In this document: positions 11,774-24,835 of the stretch, piece by piece | Position numbering within the stretch: the stretch's first letter is position 1 | How the letters are laid out: each line of letters opens with the position of its first letter | Notes under the pieces: model-generated | What the model was told of the DNA's origin: nothing | The model's database searches: none | The model's input: the letters and a program-made list of their open reading frames with translations, nothing else | Translations under genes and position numbers: made by a program | From: Galeopsis tetrahit | Taxonomy: Eukaryota; Streptophyta; Magnoliopsida; Lamiales; Lamiaceae | Assembly: GCA_963675135.1 (NCBI GenBank) | Contig: OY776121.1 | Span: forward strand, 81,180,875-81,244,874 | Length of the DNA: 64,000 nt | Reading direction: 5' to 3'

Positions 11774-14251
11774 CTATAGATTGGACATAATGCGTAGTTT
11801 ACTAACAATGGAATCTATAATAGAATGAGAGCCCTCAGTAGCCGCAAACGGCAGGTGCTTACTTGCTTCAGCACGATCGAAATAAAATCCTCCCGATACG
11901 AGCTTCTCTTTCGATTGTAAAGCTAACCACAATACTGTATCTGCACCTTGCTCACTTGTTCTAAGGTTTCCTGATAACCTGCAAAATCACACTTCGATTT
12001 TACTTGATCGTATAGAGAATTGGAAGTTGCTCGACTAAAGCGACATGTGAGTACGTCAAAGTCAATCGAGATACAAGATGGGCCTTACTTTTTTGAGAGA
12101 CCGGGCAAACTCTTGGCAACTCCTGGTGTCTCTGCCCACCCGGGATGCATTGAGTAGAATGCAATGTCTTTATCCTTGTACATATCTGCCCATTTTTCTG
12201 TCAATGCAACCTGATTTAAGGGGAAAAAAAATGCAATTTAACCTATAATGAAAACCATGCCTTAAATAAAATTTTCATCATCAAAGAGAGGAGGTTAAGG
12301 TTTTCAAATCATAGATAACGAATGGTTCAAACTAAATGAATAAACTGCAAGATTGGTCTCATATCTATTGGGTGTTGGGCTGTGGGCGATTTTAGTCTGA
12401 TACGAATCAGTTTTCTCAATTGGGCCTAATAACTTTTGAAACTATATTGACAATTTTTTGTTTAGGATGATAATTAATTTGTAATTTTTAATTGAAATTA
12501 TATGTTAGGGTCTCATTATGCCATGTAAGTGATGTCAAGTAATTAGTCAGGTTGCTATGCTCACTGTGTAAAAATCCTGCAACATTGTCAATCTAGGACT
12601 AAATTGCATCATTTCAAAAGTTATGGGACTTAATTGAGTGAATAAATTTGTATGGGACTAAAATCACCTACACCCAATAGATGCGGCAAACCTACCTGCA
12701 CGCGCTTGTTCCTCGCATACTGCTGAACCCCGTCAAACTCTTTACTGTTGAACTGCAAAGATATATAAATTTAGTCATCGTAAGTAATAAAACCATATTG
12801 TAAATCAAATAAGAGCAGAGGGAGGGGGGTTGGGGCGGTACCTGTAGATCTTCCATCAACGGAACAGTATACATTCCACCAGATGCAACTGTAATAACAC
12901 GAGCATCGGGTGCAGCCTTCTCAAGCAACGGCAACATAAGCTCAGTCATGGTGTAAGTGCCTAAAACATTTACAGCAAAATTCATCTCGTGCCTGAGGTA
13001 TAAGAAAGAATTAAGGCATCAGATCAGTTTCAAAAAAAATACTTCAAAGGATCGTGAAAGCAAAGAACACTACATACCCTTCTGAGGTTATGAGACGATT
13101 ATGCTCAAGCAAGCCAGCATTGTTTACCTTAAACGCACCAAATTTTGTTGATATCAACAGATCATTTCTCAAAAATTGAGCGATCAAGAAAGTAAAATGA
13201 ATTTTACCAAAATATGGATAGGCACATTGTCTGCAGAAAATCGAGACGCGAAAGACTTGACATCACTGATGGAAGAAATATCGCAGACCTAACAGAAGAG
13301 CAATCAAGCTTCAGAAATTTCAGAAACAAAACAGCAAAGAATATGGACAAGAGAATCAAACAAAAACCTCCAAAAAAACATTTTTGTTTCCTGTTGCTGA
13401 TTGAATCTCTGAGAGTGCAACCTCACCCCTCTCCTTATTCCGACACACCATATAAACTGTTGCCCCACTGCCAAAACGCAAATTCAACTATTTGATATCC
13501 ATAGAAATATACACGAATTTGATCGAAATATGTACACGAAGTGTAAAAAGAAATATGCACCGTGATGCAAGACCCTCAGCAGTTGCATAACCAATGCCGG
13601 AATTTGCCCCAGTGACAATGCAGTTTTTCCCTTCAATTCGAACTTGCATATCTTCCAATTTAAAATTTTTTGAATGCTCCCTAGCATTGGAAATAGCATA
13701 ATTAACAATCCTTGTTAACAAAAACTTTTTAAACAGTACCACCCTTTTCCAGCAAAGTAAAATTAAATCCATATAGGATACAATGACTACTTAGATGTAG
13801 CCAAAATTCAAAAGGCATTTTTATTTCTAGTTTCTGAACAATATAAGGTCGATCAAGTGAATTCAGTAACTAAAAGGAAAATATGGATAATTAGGGCATA
13901 AATGGCACAAATTTAGCATGTGAACACTCATTAACCTAGAAATTAACATATTTTACTACGAATCCGCCAGAATTTAACCAAGAAAAAGGCAAGTGCACAT
14001 TCTTAAAACCCAGAGAAGAAAAAACGAATTATAGAAAAACATGAGTGGCGAAATTAAGGAGATGGACTCACATAAAACCAGATTTGGTGAAATCCTTGTA
14101 CCCGTAAACCCCAAATGCTAATGATCTCCATGTCTGTAATCACAGCAATAGCAATAGCAATAGAAAGAACCTCAGGGATAAGATTAAAAGAATAAAATGT
14201 AAATTAAATGGGAGATGAGACTTTGGATGTTCTTACCTTGAGAAGAAACAT
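11774..14251 (-). CDS. Short-chain dehydrogenase/reductase, DHRS12-like
   Basis: A 320-aa classical SDR-fold oxidoreductase, probably NAD(P)-dependent; the substrate is not evident. Exons in transcription order: 14251-14237, 14133-14072, 13680-13561, 13467-13368, 13288-13208, 13127-13078, 12992-12842, 12752-12696, 12210-12089, 11978-11774; all junctions keep frame. Visible motifs: cofactor-binding TGANSGIG (residues 49-56), NNAG (128-131), catalytic Ser in VASGG (about 180) and Tyr-x-x-x-Lys in YARNK (Tyr205, Lys209). Later blocks YSMHPGWAETPGV and FYFDRAEASKHLP match plant proteins annotated as SDR family member 12. The N-terminus (MFLLKTWRSLAFGVYGYKDF) precedes the SDR fold and could be a membrane or organelle anchor; this is inference. 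Length agrees with the family. A MITE-like inverted repeat sits in intron 8. The gene is convergent with SEC6. Confidence 0.93.
12363..12682. mobile_element. Foldback MITE in intron 8 of the SDR gene
   Basis: The ends ATCTATTGGGTGT and ACACCCAATAGAT are inverted copies, and the arms continue (GATTTTAGTC, AACTTTTGAAA) for about 80 bp with mismatches. The arms resemble those of plant MULE-type MITEs, but I found no clear target duplication, so the class is uncertain. Confidence 0.6.
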
Positions 14252-15063
14252 GGCGAGAGATGAAATTGAGATACGAATTTGTATTTGGAAAGAAATTTGG
14301 GATTTTTTTCCCATATAACACAACTACGTAGACTGTGTTTGGAGTAGTCGTTTTAATACTATTGTTATTAACGGCTCCCATGCTTCCACGCAAACACCAC
14401 CTCACCCAGTGTTCTTGGAAAAGTGACATAAGTTTGATTTGAATGAAGATATAAAATGATTTAACAGTAACACCTATAAATAATTAAATACACATAAAAC
14501 ATTTAATAAGGTTTCCTATATCTATGTCTAATTTCATAAATTAAAACTAGAAACTAAAGTTTTAAATCAAAATCTCAAAGAAAAATATGAGCTCACATTT
14601 CTTTTTTCTTTCTACTCCTTTGATATACAAAAACTTTATTTCGAGGTAAACCAATCAATTTTATAGAAATATGATAAGTTATGTAATTATATTTTAAGTG
14701 ATTTATTTGTTCAATTGAATTTTTGACCTATCACATTAGAACAGGTTAAAATTATAGTTCGATTGCATTATACAATTGACTGCACACAAGTATGACTTGA
14801 TAATAAATATGGAGTATTGATTATCAAAACAGTTAAAAGGGGAGAGAAATTGTATTGAGTGTTCGTATTAATTCATTTATAAACTAATTGTGAAGTCGGG
14901 TCGGGTTCCATAAACTTTTTTTAAAAAAAATCAAAGCGATAAATTGATTAATGGTTCAAATTATAAACTGGGCCTTTAATTACAGCAAATTATGTGATTT
15001 ATATCAAGGAAGTACCAAACATGGGGATTATAAGCTTTTTTTATACATATAAATAATCTATAA
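14252..15063. other. Spacer between SDR gene and a MITE
   Basis: Upstream (promoter) side of the minus-strand SDR gene. It is AT-rich and holds short open frames only. I see no further gene or transposon end. Confidence 0.5.
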
Positions 15064-15321
15064 GGACATGTTTGTTTCATGATTTGGGATAAGATGGGTT
15101 AAGATGTGGGGGAGGCTAGATAAACATAGGGGGAGAGGCTAAATAAACCCAAGGGGAGACTGGGTTGTCTAAACCCATGGAATCTAGTTTATAAAAACCG
15201 AGTCAAATTATAAACCCGGGTCAATGTGTTTAAAGTTATGAAAAATCAAACATGGGAGAAGGTGGATCTACCTATCAAACCCATCACTAAACCCCACTAA
15301 ACCCATTAAGCAAACATGCCC
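15064..15321. mobile_element. PIF/Harbinger-like MITE
   Basis: The ends GGACATGTTTGTTTCAT and (inverted) GGGCATGTTTGCTTAAT form terminal repeats, flanked on both sides by the 3-bp target TAA (15061-15063, 15322-15324). The 258-bp interior repeats the words AAACCCA and GGGTT and has no coding frame. A 3-bp TAA/TTA duplication is typical of Tourist-type MITEs. Confidence 0.75.
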
Positions 15322-15705
15322 TAAAAACACAACTTACACCAAACAAGAATCCATTAAATATGAATTACGACCCGTTTACAAAGAGGAAATTACGAAATCT
15401 TTATTGTCATGGATTCACAGTATCATACACTGTTTTTCTTTTTCTTTTTTAAACTCAAACAAGTACAAGTATCATCGACCCTAACCAAAAGCCTTGTGCA
15501 ATCTAATTTCTCTGCATCTTATCTCACGAAATACTCAACTGCACCAAAACATATATACATGGCAACTCCATTTTTTACAAACCACAATTTAGAACATCCA
15601 ATATCTAAAAAAAAAGAATCGAAAGAATGGAGTCGTTATGGCTTGACTGACGACTTCTTATGGTCACGAACATGTTTACGACATGTTTCAGTGAGTTGAG
15701 ATTCT

Positions 15706-18700
15706 TCAACGCTCCCAATACGATTCATCCTGAAAATAAATCCCACTATGTTTATCAGCGATGCTGTTGCAAGGTATTCCCCCTAATGTCAAGTGAATCA
15801 TCATGATTCATTTGAATTTGTTGTGAACTATACACACCTGTTTCTGTCCATAATATCTTAAAATTGTTCAAAGTGGTAAGCTACTCACATCTTCCAACTG
15901 TAACAGGCCTGTTCCAGCACCGGTCCCTGTATCCATCACAATGCCATGTTCTTCAATTTCTGCATTGGTAAAAGTGAATGCTCGTTGCAACTTTCGTGGT
16001 GAAAACACTTCAACTTCCACCACGTAAGAGGCAGTCACAGGACGGTGGTCAGATAGCTTAAGTTCAGATCTCCTATAGCTTAGCAACTTCATTCCTGTCC
16101 CAAATGACAGTACTCGATCACACCTGCAGACAGATAATATAAACAAGTTCAAGAAATGCAAAAATGTACGAGAAAAACATACATACATAACACACACTGA
16201 CATACAGATCGATCAACAAGTAGAACTATGTAGCAGTAAGGATAGATGCTTAAGGGGAATAGATCATTAAATGATAAGATCACATCAATAGGGGTTTGCA
16301 AAAATTGTAATAAACTATGTTTATGCTGAGTGATAAGCAGAACACACTCAAGTCAGTTGGATAAACTCATCCCATTGCAGCAGCCAATCACAAGTCCAGG
16401 TAAAGAAGAATTGAAGAAAGTTGGTGCCTATGTAAGTGACTGCCTAGCACCATAAAAAACATCATCGTTGGTGTAAGGCTTGTGACAGACTGACAGTTAA
16501 GTTGTTAACCATCACATCACAAATCTTTTGTTAGATATTTGAGAAAATAGTTTTTTAGTCCTGTAAGTTACCACTATTTCGATCAGTCTTGTCGACTTTT
16601 ATGTAACTTTCAATTGTTCAACATTTAGTCCAGTAACCAGCTGTGGAAAATGAAGCATTTGGTTGATGCTGACATAACAGGGTTTGATTTGTCCACATGG
16701 CAGATTCTGATTGGTCAACCATATATTTCACCCCCTACAACTCGTTACTGGACCAAAATATCAAAAAGTTGAATGTTACATGACTATTTTTAATTCATGA
16801 AAGTAGACAGGACTGAAATTGATATAGGAGTATTTGCCACTACTAAAAAAAACTGTTTTCCATGGATATTTATCCATGTAGCAGACACCACAAGTAGTGG
16901 GAATGGGTTTTAATAATGATGAGGACGACCCTCAAAGCACATATAGAGAAAAAACACAGTTAAGCAAAACCACAACTCATATAGGTAATAGTTCTAGAAC
17001 AATTCGTTTGACAATAAGAAATATCTGAACAGTGGAGACTGCAGAAATTAGTATGAAACCCGCCATACTAACCAAGTAAATTTATCAAAATTAGACCATG
17101 TGTATGTACCAATATCAAGTAAATGGGGAACATAAAGATACATACTATTATTGGAAGAGAATAATACATACCACGCTGGTGTTCGCCTTCCAGCCCTTGG
17201 TTCCTCTCCACAGTAAGTGTCAGAGTTGAAATCATATTTGTAAGTTGGAGGAAAGCTTAAGGTACCTTCAGACCATCCATCAAATGCACGGCCCTTTCTA
17301 AGCTCTTTTGTTAGCTGCAAAAGGCAATTCTCATTTCTCAGCATATCAGGACAAACACACCATTCACTTGCTGTAACAATAAATTAACAACAAACCCCAA
17401 AAGGTAAAACAGACAATCAGAAAAGCCTGTTACTAGATACTAAAGGCTGACCACTTGCTAAACAATAATGTAGTGTTCACTCTATCACTAATGTAATACA
17501 GCATTGTCTTCAGAAATTATGTATTAGATCACTACTTTGAGTGAGAGGATATTTATGAGAAAAAAGTAAGTTTCCAATGTGGAACACTCTTAAAAGATAA
17601 TGGATCAATAAAGGACAGCTGAAACGGTAAAACATACACTTAATAGCAATCAACTTTTCTAACTCTAAGAAATCAAACTCACCTGATCCCGTTCAACTAA
17701 CATGCACCAGTCCTTTTTGGATATGTATTCTCTTGTTCGCTCATAAGGCAAATTGATTCGATAATTCAGGTCACCCAGCCAGATTATTCTCCTGTAATCA
17801 TCAAGTGAGATTTGTAATCTTCACATTTGCATTTCAAATGGTAGAAAATTACTTTCACAGATACCAAGTCAAAATATTTTCCTTTTACTTTCACAAAAAT
17901 GTAATTTTGGGAAACAATAATAAGAAAAGGTTAAAATAGCCAAATGGTCGTCCTACTATGCTCCCATGTTTGAAATTCTTGCACGCAAACACCTTCAGTT
18001 ATAAATTTGGAATTTCAGGTAGTCACTAATCAGGCAGCAATAGCCAATGTATCTATTTCTTGGGACCGCTATGATCTATACTACAGATGAGATATATCTA
18101 TGTGTTTTGTAATGGCCTAATGGGCCACTACTACATGAGTGTGCAGCAAGAAGTGATGCCACTCCCCAAAGCTTGTCAAGTTACGAGTTCAAACACAAGA
18201 AAAGTTCCCCCACTATAAAACATGAATTTGATACTACTTAAATCACAACACGATAGCATATAAGTATAAAACATATTCTAAAGTTGCAAGTGAAGTTTAG
18301 AAAAGTCAAGAATACAGATCCATAAATGTATATGATATTCAACACACATTCGGAAGTGGCCAGTAAATGGGGAAATTGAAAACATATTTTTTCTTTAATT
18401 ACCTGAATCTTGTATTGCATTATCTGACCCGTACGAATGGAATACTCAGCATTCATGTAATAAAGTAACATTTCAAAGTGGGCAGAAATTTAGTTTAGAC
18501 TCATAGATATATTGAGAGAGGGAATCCAGAGAAGTTCAAAATCTCTTTGGGACAATTGATAATAAAGGATTAGAATGGTTCTTGAGCATCATTGATAATA
18601 ACCAATCAAATATTTCCTCAGGATACTCAGAGTGTTTCAACGAAGGCAGAGTTACTATCAATTACAATGATTTATGCCTCCTTGGCACTTGCTTCTTTCA

Positions 18701-21700
18701 GAGATAGATAACAAGCTCCATACCATTATTAATTGAAGTTAAAGTAGGCCATCCAATAATATACTGTGATAAGAAGAACAATGGGATGAACAGCTATACT
18801 TACTCATGGTCATAGATGTTTCTAGGAAGCCCCATACCAGCAAGTGAATTGAAATGTGTCCGTCGATGAATTTCATGCACATCAGCATTTCTTTTCATTG
18901 CATCCGCCTCTTTCTCGCCTGATGTTAGATGGGTACAAACAAAGCAGAAGAGGGTCTGATGAATAGACATGCTGACTGATATTGATCCCTAAGAGGAGGG
19001 GGAGGAGAGAGAGTTATGCTACTTGAATCACTTAATCAATGAATAATCTGTATATCATAAAAGAGAGTACAAAGTGGAAGATCTAAGCACGGTCCAGCAG
19101 AAAAATATATTCCACAAATTGGCCAGTTAGAAATTCATAAAACAATATAACAGCAATACGGATTTAACTACAGCACAAACTTCAGAGAAAAGATGAGGAG
19201 AAGGTACATGATTGTTATCATGACGTGACTTTCATGCCATACATAAACGAAAAGAGGCAGAAAAGAAAGGAAAAATAAAATTGGAAGTATGAGATAAAAT
19301 TAACTGCAAGAACAGAAGATATTTATTGTTCCTATTCTTTGAAAATAAACACTATCAAGATACAATCAGATATGTTTAGATAAAGTTCAGAAGATACCTT
19401 GTTCCCGATGTAACCCATAACACCAACCCCCACGGTAGACACATTCAGGTTTTGTATATGCTTCCTCAAGCTCCTACGAACCCATATGGTAATAAAGATG
19501 CCAACCATTTGCTTGCTAACAATCCTAACATATGCCGGTCTTCTCTTACGATTAATTACAGATTGAAGGTCAAGTTCAGCAAGTGAAGCTAAGTCAGATC
19601 GGAAGTTTTTTTCACTAATCATGTTTGATTTAAAAGAACTATACGTCTTGAACGATTTGGAAGCCTTGAAAGATTTAGAAGCTTTGAATGAATTTGGTCT
19701 CTCCAAAACATGCTGAGATAAAAGATGAAGTGGTGACTCAGGCCAGCTTAAGCCTAACCTTTCCGTCCCACTAAGCGTTTTGGTTAATTTGTTGATATAC
19801 TGGGTATTTGGGACTTCTGCATTTTCTTCAGAATCATCTGTCCTAAAGCAATTCATTCTATCCAGCGTTTTGGGAGAAGAAAATTGCCGCTGCAAATCTT
19901 GTTCTGCTGAATTTCTGAAGTTGTCATGGTAATCGGAGATAGATGGATCAGCAGAAATAAAATGTTCTCCTTCAACCATTCCATCCTTGATTTCCTCGAT
20001 AACATCTAATTCTTCAGTCAGTGGGTGGATTTCTTCCTCAAAGTCACTATCAGATTCAAGTACAATTTCATCTTCTATGTCTGGGGCATCTTCACTTGGC
20101 TTAAACTTTGATGGTGAAGTGGGATCACTGTAGCTTTTAAACTTGGTCACAGGTGGAACTTGATTCAGAGTTTCACGTATTATATTTTCCCATTTTGAAA
20201 CAGGACGACTATCTTCAGGCCCAAATATATTACCAGCATTTAATGGTATGATCTCCTGAAGGCTACAGATGCATAACACGGCAAAAGTTAAGCCCAAGTT
20301 CACATAAATGTGACTTGAATCCATTAAGACTTCTTAAAGTGTGCACAATGACATAACATAACCACAAAAAGGAAGTTGATATCTCATGATAGAATGATTT
20401 GCAATATAGTACATATGTGCAAGAGATATAGACCATAAAAGCAGATTAATGCTTCATGGCCAGATTACATAAATGCATCGTAGATAACAATGAAAAGGGA
20501 TTTAAAAAGAAACATGATTAACTTACCCAATAACATAAATATCAGCAGGATCATCAATATCTAACCAACCATCAAGATCTAGGTCATCAGGAGGAACTCT
20601 TCCTCCGACGTTCCATGTGGCAGCGCATATTCTGATGAAGCCAGGAAAAATATTACAGAAAATCAAAATCTCACTATAATTTTAACCAAACTTAATAATG
20701 ACAGAAGATTGATCATTAACAGCATTACTAAGCTATTTTGACCATGATACTGCAATGTAACAAATACCTAATTTCCTTTGTGTCTATATACTGAGCTCGA
20801 AATGTTTCTGATTTTCGTCTCCTCAGCCTGGGAAGAGCATCTGAGGTTGAAAATGACCAGATACATTAATTGTAAATGAGATCTCGATGCATAATATCAC
20901 AGATAAAAATGATCCACAGCCCCAATCGAACTGCATAAATGGCATGATGTGAAGAATGAATATGCTAAAACAGTCTACAAAAGTTTTGTAATGGCATGAT
21001 ATGAAGACTGAAGATGCTGAAACATTCTAGATTTTTTTATTTTTTTTTGCAATGGCATGAACTGTAAAGTGAAGATGCTGAAACAGTCTCAGGTTTCAAA
21101 ATCAGGCGTAGAGCTTCTGAGAGTGTCTTTTTCTTCTTGAAGAAAGACATTAACCGTATTTTAGGACAAGAAAGCAAAGTAGCTAGCTCAATGGTTAAGA
21201 TAAGACTTGCAATAATTAATAAACAGTATTAACAGAAGTAATATGTTTTGTTCATGAAGCAATCTTTCAAACAAATAAAAAGGTAATTATTAACCGAATC
21301 TACAGAATTTTTTTACATGCAGTGGTAACAGACAACATAATATAAATGAGTATTATACTAGATAACGACAAACAATTCTTTCAACGGGGCATATGTAGCT
21401 ATTGATATTTATCTCTGTGGACAGTCACTTGATCATCATAAAACATAACCGAAATAAGAAAGATATTAGTTTTTGCCCCTCAAGATAGCTCCCCAACAGT
21501 TCGTTACTCTAAAATTAAATACCTAAAGTAAGACTAATTGCCAAGAACGGTAAAATTTAGAAATATCCCACCCACATACATCCAAAAATGTATTAGAATA
21601 GCAATTTGGCTTACATTGAAGAAACCATAGTATCTGGTTGAAAATGCAGGCATGCCTAACATATACTTCCTCCGTCCTACAAAAGTTTGCGGAAAAGGAA

Positions 21701-22432
21701 AAGTATGCTAAATTTTGTGGTGGGGCGGAGGGAGTAGTATTTATTATTGAGTTCACCATTGGCCAAATTATGATATGGCCAAAAGTTACCGAAAAATCTA
21801 ACGGTCCGAACTACTTTTAGATTTGATCACTCCAATTAGTACAAAAACACAAGTTTTGTCTCGGAGTAATGAGAACAATGATCCCAATAATACATCACAA
21901 TTCACAACATTGACCAAATAAAAATGACTAAAGGATCCATCATTTTAGAATTATGAATTGAAAAAATTACAATTATAATGGAATGCACGTACCATTAGCA
22001 TCCACCTGAATTTTATTCAGTTCTTCATTCTTGAACCGCGATTCTCGGGGCCAATCACAAGTTTCTGCAAAAACAAACAAAACAAAAAGAAAAAAGGTGA
22101 AAAGATGCGGAAGCAAGGGGTGATTGAAGCGAAGCGGCGACGTAGGAGACGAACCTGGTTCGGTATCAGAATCGCAGTCGGATTCTGTATCTGCAGAGTA
22201 ATCAGAGTTGCTAGTTGCAATGTTGAGCCATTTCCGCACCACCAGGCGCTTCCATGATAGCTGTAGGCAGGTGCAACCGAAACACAATATTTCAGCCCAA
22301 TTTGTCTGCAATTCTCCTTAAGTCATCCCAAAAACCTAATAGAAAACACTGAAGAACACACACGCGTAGAGCGAGAGACAACAGTACCTCGTGTTGCTGC
22401 TGCTGCTGATTTCTAGAATTCAGCTTCTTCAT
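15706..22432 (-). CDS. Type I inositol polyphosphate 5-phosphatase
   Basis: A 653-aa enzyme that removes the 5-phosphate from soluble inositol phosphates such as Ins(1,4,5)P3 (known for this plant family), damping Ca2+ signalling. Exons: 22432-22388, 22260-22155, 22064-21993, 20840-20768, 20631-20527, 20262-19398, 18988-18804, 17791-17683, 17314-17172, 16123-15889, 15729-15706; the frame is continuous. Motifs: ATWNVGGR; VIGLQEIIPLNAGN (about 131-144); KRNADVHEIHRRTHF; WLGDLNYR (488-495); PAWCDRV (566-572); LSDHRPV (591-597). The protein ends LEDDESYWER. A long acidic and Ser-rich insert splits the catalytic fold (about 145-375) and includes a short tandem SFKASK-type repeat (about 325-347). 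The start at 22432 (MKKLNSRN) is chosen by family likeness; an in-frame ATG at 22480 would add 16 residues. The closest Arabidopsis relatives I recall are At1g71710 and At1g34120. Confidence 0.95.
16551..16829. repeat. Worn inverted-repeat element in intron 9 of the 5-phosphatase gene
   Basis: The phrase TTTAGTCCTGTAAGTT near the left and its partner CAGTCCTGTCTACTTTCATG read on the other strand near the right suggest a degraded MULE-type MITE in a large intron. Ends and target duplication are not resolved. Confidence 0.4.
20938..21093. repeat. Three-unit tandem repeat in intron 4 of the 5-phosphatase gene
   Basis: Three diverged units, each beginning AATGGCATGA and continuing with GAAGATGCTGAAACAGTCT-like text, with a period of roughly 50-60 bp. 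They lie between 20938 and 21093 and are non-coding. Confidence 0.6.
21666..21734. mobile_element. Short Stowaway-like MITE, copy F
   Basis: Begins CTTCCTCCGTCCTAC and ends GGGGCGGAGGGAG, with TA on both sides (21664-21665, 21735-21736). At 69 bp it is little more than two terminal repeats, so it is probably an internally deleted copy. It lies in intron 3 of the 5-phosphatase gene. Confidence 0.6.
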
Positions 22433-23132
22433 TTTGAGAAACAATGAGTCTAAACGGAATGGAGGGAGAAATTCAGGCATAAAAAAAAAGTGAGAGAAAA
22501 TTGGAACGGAATGAGCTGCCAGTTCTTCAGACGACCATTAATCACGTCTGAGTTCGTTCCAACTGCTTGTTTAGAAGCAGATTTTGTAGTTGACTATAAT
22601 ACCCATTTTGTGATTCTTTTTGCTCCATTAATTAAAGCCTCACTTAACCAGTGTTTCATTTTAATTACGGGTAATTTGGGGATAACGCTAGTTACTTGAG
22701 CTGAGGTGTTTAAGGGACCCATAATTAGTGTATAAACAAGTAGCTAGTGACTAATTACTTAATTAGCTAGAATTGCAACTATTGATTGAGTACCACCAAG
22801 CCACTAATTATGTTGTAGTGGAAGACGTGACTAGATCAACTATTACTTTTTCCAAATTAAATTATATACTACTCATAAATATATGTGCCTTTTTGTTTTA
22901 AAGATATGTACTCGTTGTTAGTTTAACTACGTCTTAGATTCCTATGATATTTTATTAATATATATATATATATACATGTTATATTGGTTTTATTTGAGTG
23001 AAGTTTTGTGTAATATCTAAACACTTTGTTCAGCATAACTCAAATATTAAAGTTAAAGTTCTTATTTTAAATATTAAATTCATTTATGTAAAGTGAATTC
23101 AAATATAACTTATGTACTCTGTAATAGTTATA
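22433..23132. other. Upstream region of the 5-phosphatase gene
   Basis: Contains the minus-strand promoter and 5' leader; an in-frame upstream ATG lies at 22480. Around 22961-22974 there is a short (TA)n run. No other gene is visible. Confidence 0.5.
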
Positions 23133-23141
23133 CAAGAATAT

Positions 23142-23363
23142 GAGTTGGTCTGCTATGGACTCGAGTGCATGTTGTGCACCCTAGTTCATGTTGTACTTTT
23201 CAGTTTACTGATTTACACTTTTCAATTATTAAACTGTATAATAATATTTTTAGTAATAATTGAAAAGTGCAACACCATTACCAAAAAGTGTAAGTCAGTA
23301 AACTGAAAAGTGCACATGGAATAGGGTGCACAGCATGCACTCGAGTACATACTAGACTTTACC
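23142..23363. mobile_element. MULE-type foldback MITE, copy 2
   Basis: Same family and orientation as 1487-1687. Its inverted arms share TGGACTCGAGTGCATG, TGCACCCTAGT, CTTTTCAGTTTACTGA and CACCATTACCAAAAAGTGTA. It is flanked by a perfect 9-bp duplication CAAGAATAT (23133-23141 and 23364-23372), which differs from that of copy 1, as expected for independent insertion. The centre differs from copy 1 by a short AT insertion (TTATTAAACTGTATAATAA). Confidence 0.85.
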
Positions 23364-23497
23364 CAAGAATATTTATGTTTGCGGATTACTAAACGGATAA
23401 TACCACATTTAATTAAAATTTAAGAAAATACTTGGAAAAAGGATAAATGAATATTATGAATTAAATTATATACTTATTACTACAAACTTAAAATTTA

Positions 23498-23714
23498 CTC
23501 CCTCCATCCTGTAAAATTTTAGGTTCACAAAGTATGTGTTTATTTTATTAAATAGTTAACTTTGAGTATTTTTTCTATTTTATTAACAAGATTGAGTATT
23601 ACCAATAATATTCATTACTCTTTATTTCATATACTCCGTATATTTTATAATTAAAATATAATTTTTTTAAAACATGTATAAAAAAATGAACAAAATTTTA
23701 CTCAACCGAGGGAG
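23498..23714. mobile_element. Stowaway-like MITE, copy B
   Basis: Begins CTCCCTCCATCCTG and ends CAACCGAGGGAG, with TA on each side (23496-23497, 23715-23716). The interior is close to copy A (TTTTATTAACAAGATTGAGT). Confidence 0.8.
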
Positions 23715-24111
23715 TATATAAATGTAAAACTAATCGCTAGTCTTAATATATGCTTAAAAAAAACAATTAATACACTTTACTATCCAAACATGGCATGTCT
23801 GTGACTGTGCAGTTTATCCATTTTAATATTTTTATCACTTGGAACTTCGTACTTCTTCGTTTTTTTTATTTTTATTTGAATTGTGTTGAAATAACGACTA
23901 TGTTAGGTTCATGTATCTCTTAAATGTGTATCGATTCTCTCCCACTCTATATTTAGAAAATTCTAAATTGAGAATAATTCTAACAAGAAAATTAAATATG
24001 CTACTACTATAGTTTATTCTATCAAATGAATAAATTAATAGTTGTGTGCTTTTTCTATGTAGTTTACATTATAAAATATTCTCAAACACGCATTTGGACA
24101 GTAAATTACTA

Positions 24112-24323
24112 CTCCTTCCACCAAAAGAAGGGTGTTCAGTGCTATTTTTTTTTTTTTTAATAAATAATATGTTTATTTTATTTAAATATATTTTTTATTT
24201 TATTAATAAAGTTGTTAAATTATTAACTCGTTATTTCATATATTTATTTTATAATTATAATATAAATTATATTTAAATTTAAAATATATGTAAAAAAACA
24301 CACTTTTAATAAATGAAAGAAAG
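24112..24323. mobile_element. Stowaway-like MITE, copy C
   Basis: Begins CTCCTTCCACCAAAAG and ends TAAATGAAAGAAAG between TA dinucleotides. It shares internal AT-rich text with the other copies (TTTATTTTATTTAAATATA). The right terminal repeat is worn. Confidence 0.6.
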
Positions 24324-24835
24324 TATTAATTACATCAAATTGTAAAAACGTTTACCATCGAGCAACCTTTTCTCCAATATAAATTACTTCAAGTGATTAA
24401 AAAAATTATGTCAAAATCATTGAAAACGTCCATAGGTTTTTATTGTGATTTTGACCATATTTTCAATTAAATTTTAAGCTATATCCACACACATAGATTA
24501 TCGCAATAACTCTTCTCCATTTTTTAACTTAGGATGTTATTAGTTGAAATTGGGTATTTATTGTATCCATTAAAAAAAATTCCAATTCTATTAAAATAAA
24601 AAAAGTTGAAATTGACATTAATTATACCTCATCCCAATCCTTGAACCCCAAACCTTCATGTTTAAAAAGTAATTAAAAATTGAAAATATATTTTCCATTT
24701 TTTACTTATTCATTTAAAATCATCAACATAGTCGTGTTTTCAATTTGCTACCATTTTTATAATTAACCAAACTTGGTTTAAAATTGAGACAAAATCAGTT
24801 AATGAGAACGTTAAATTACATATACGCAACACGTA

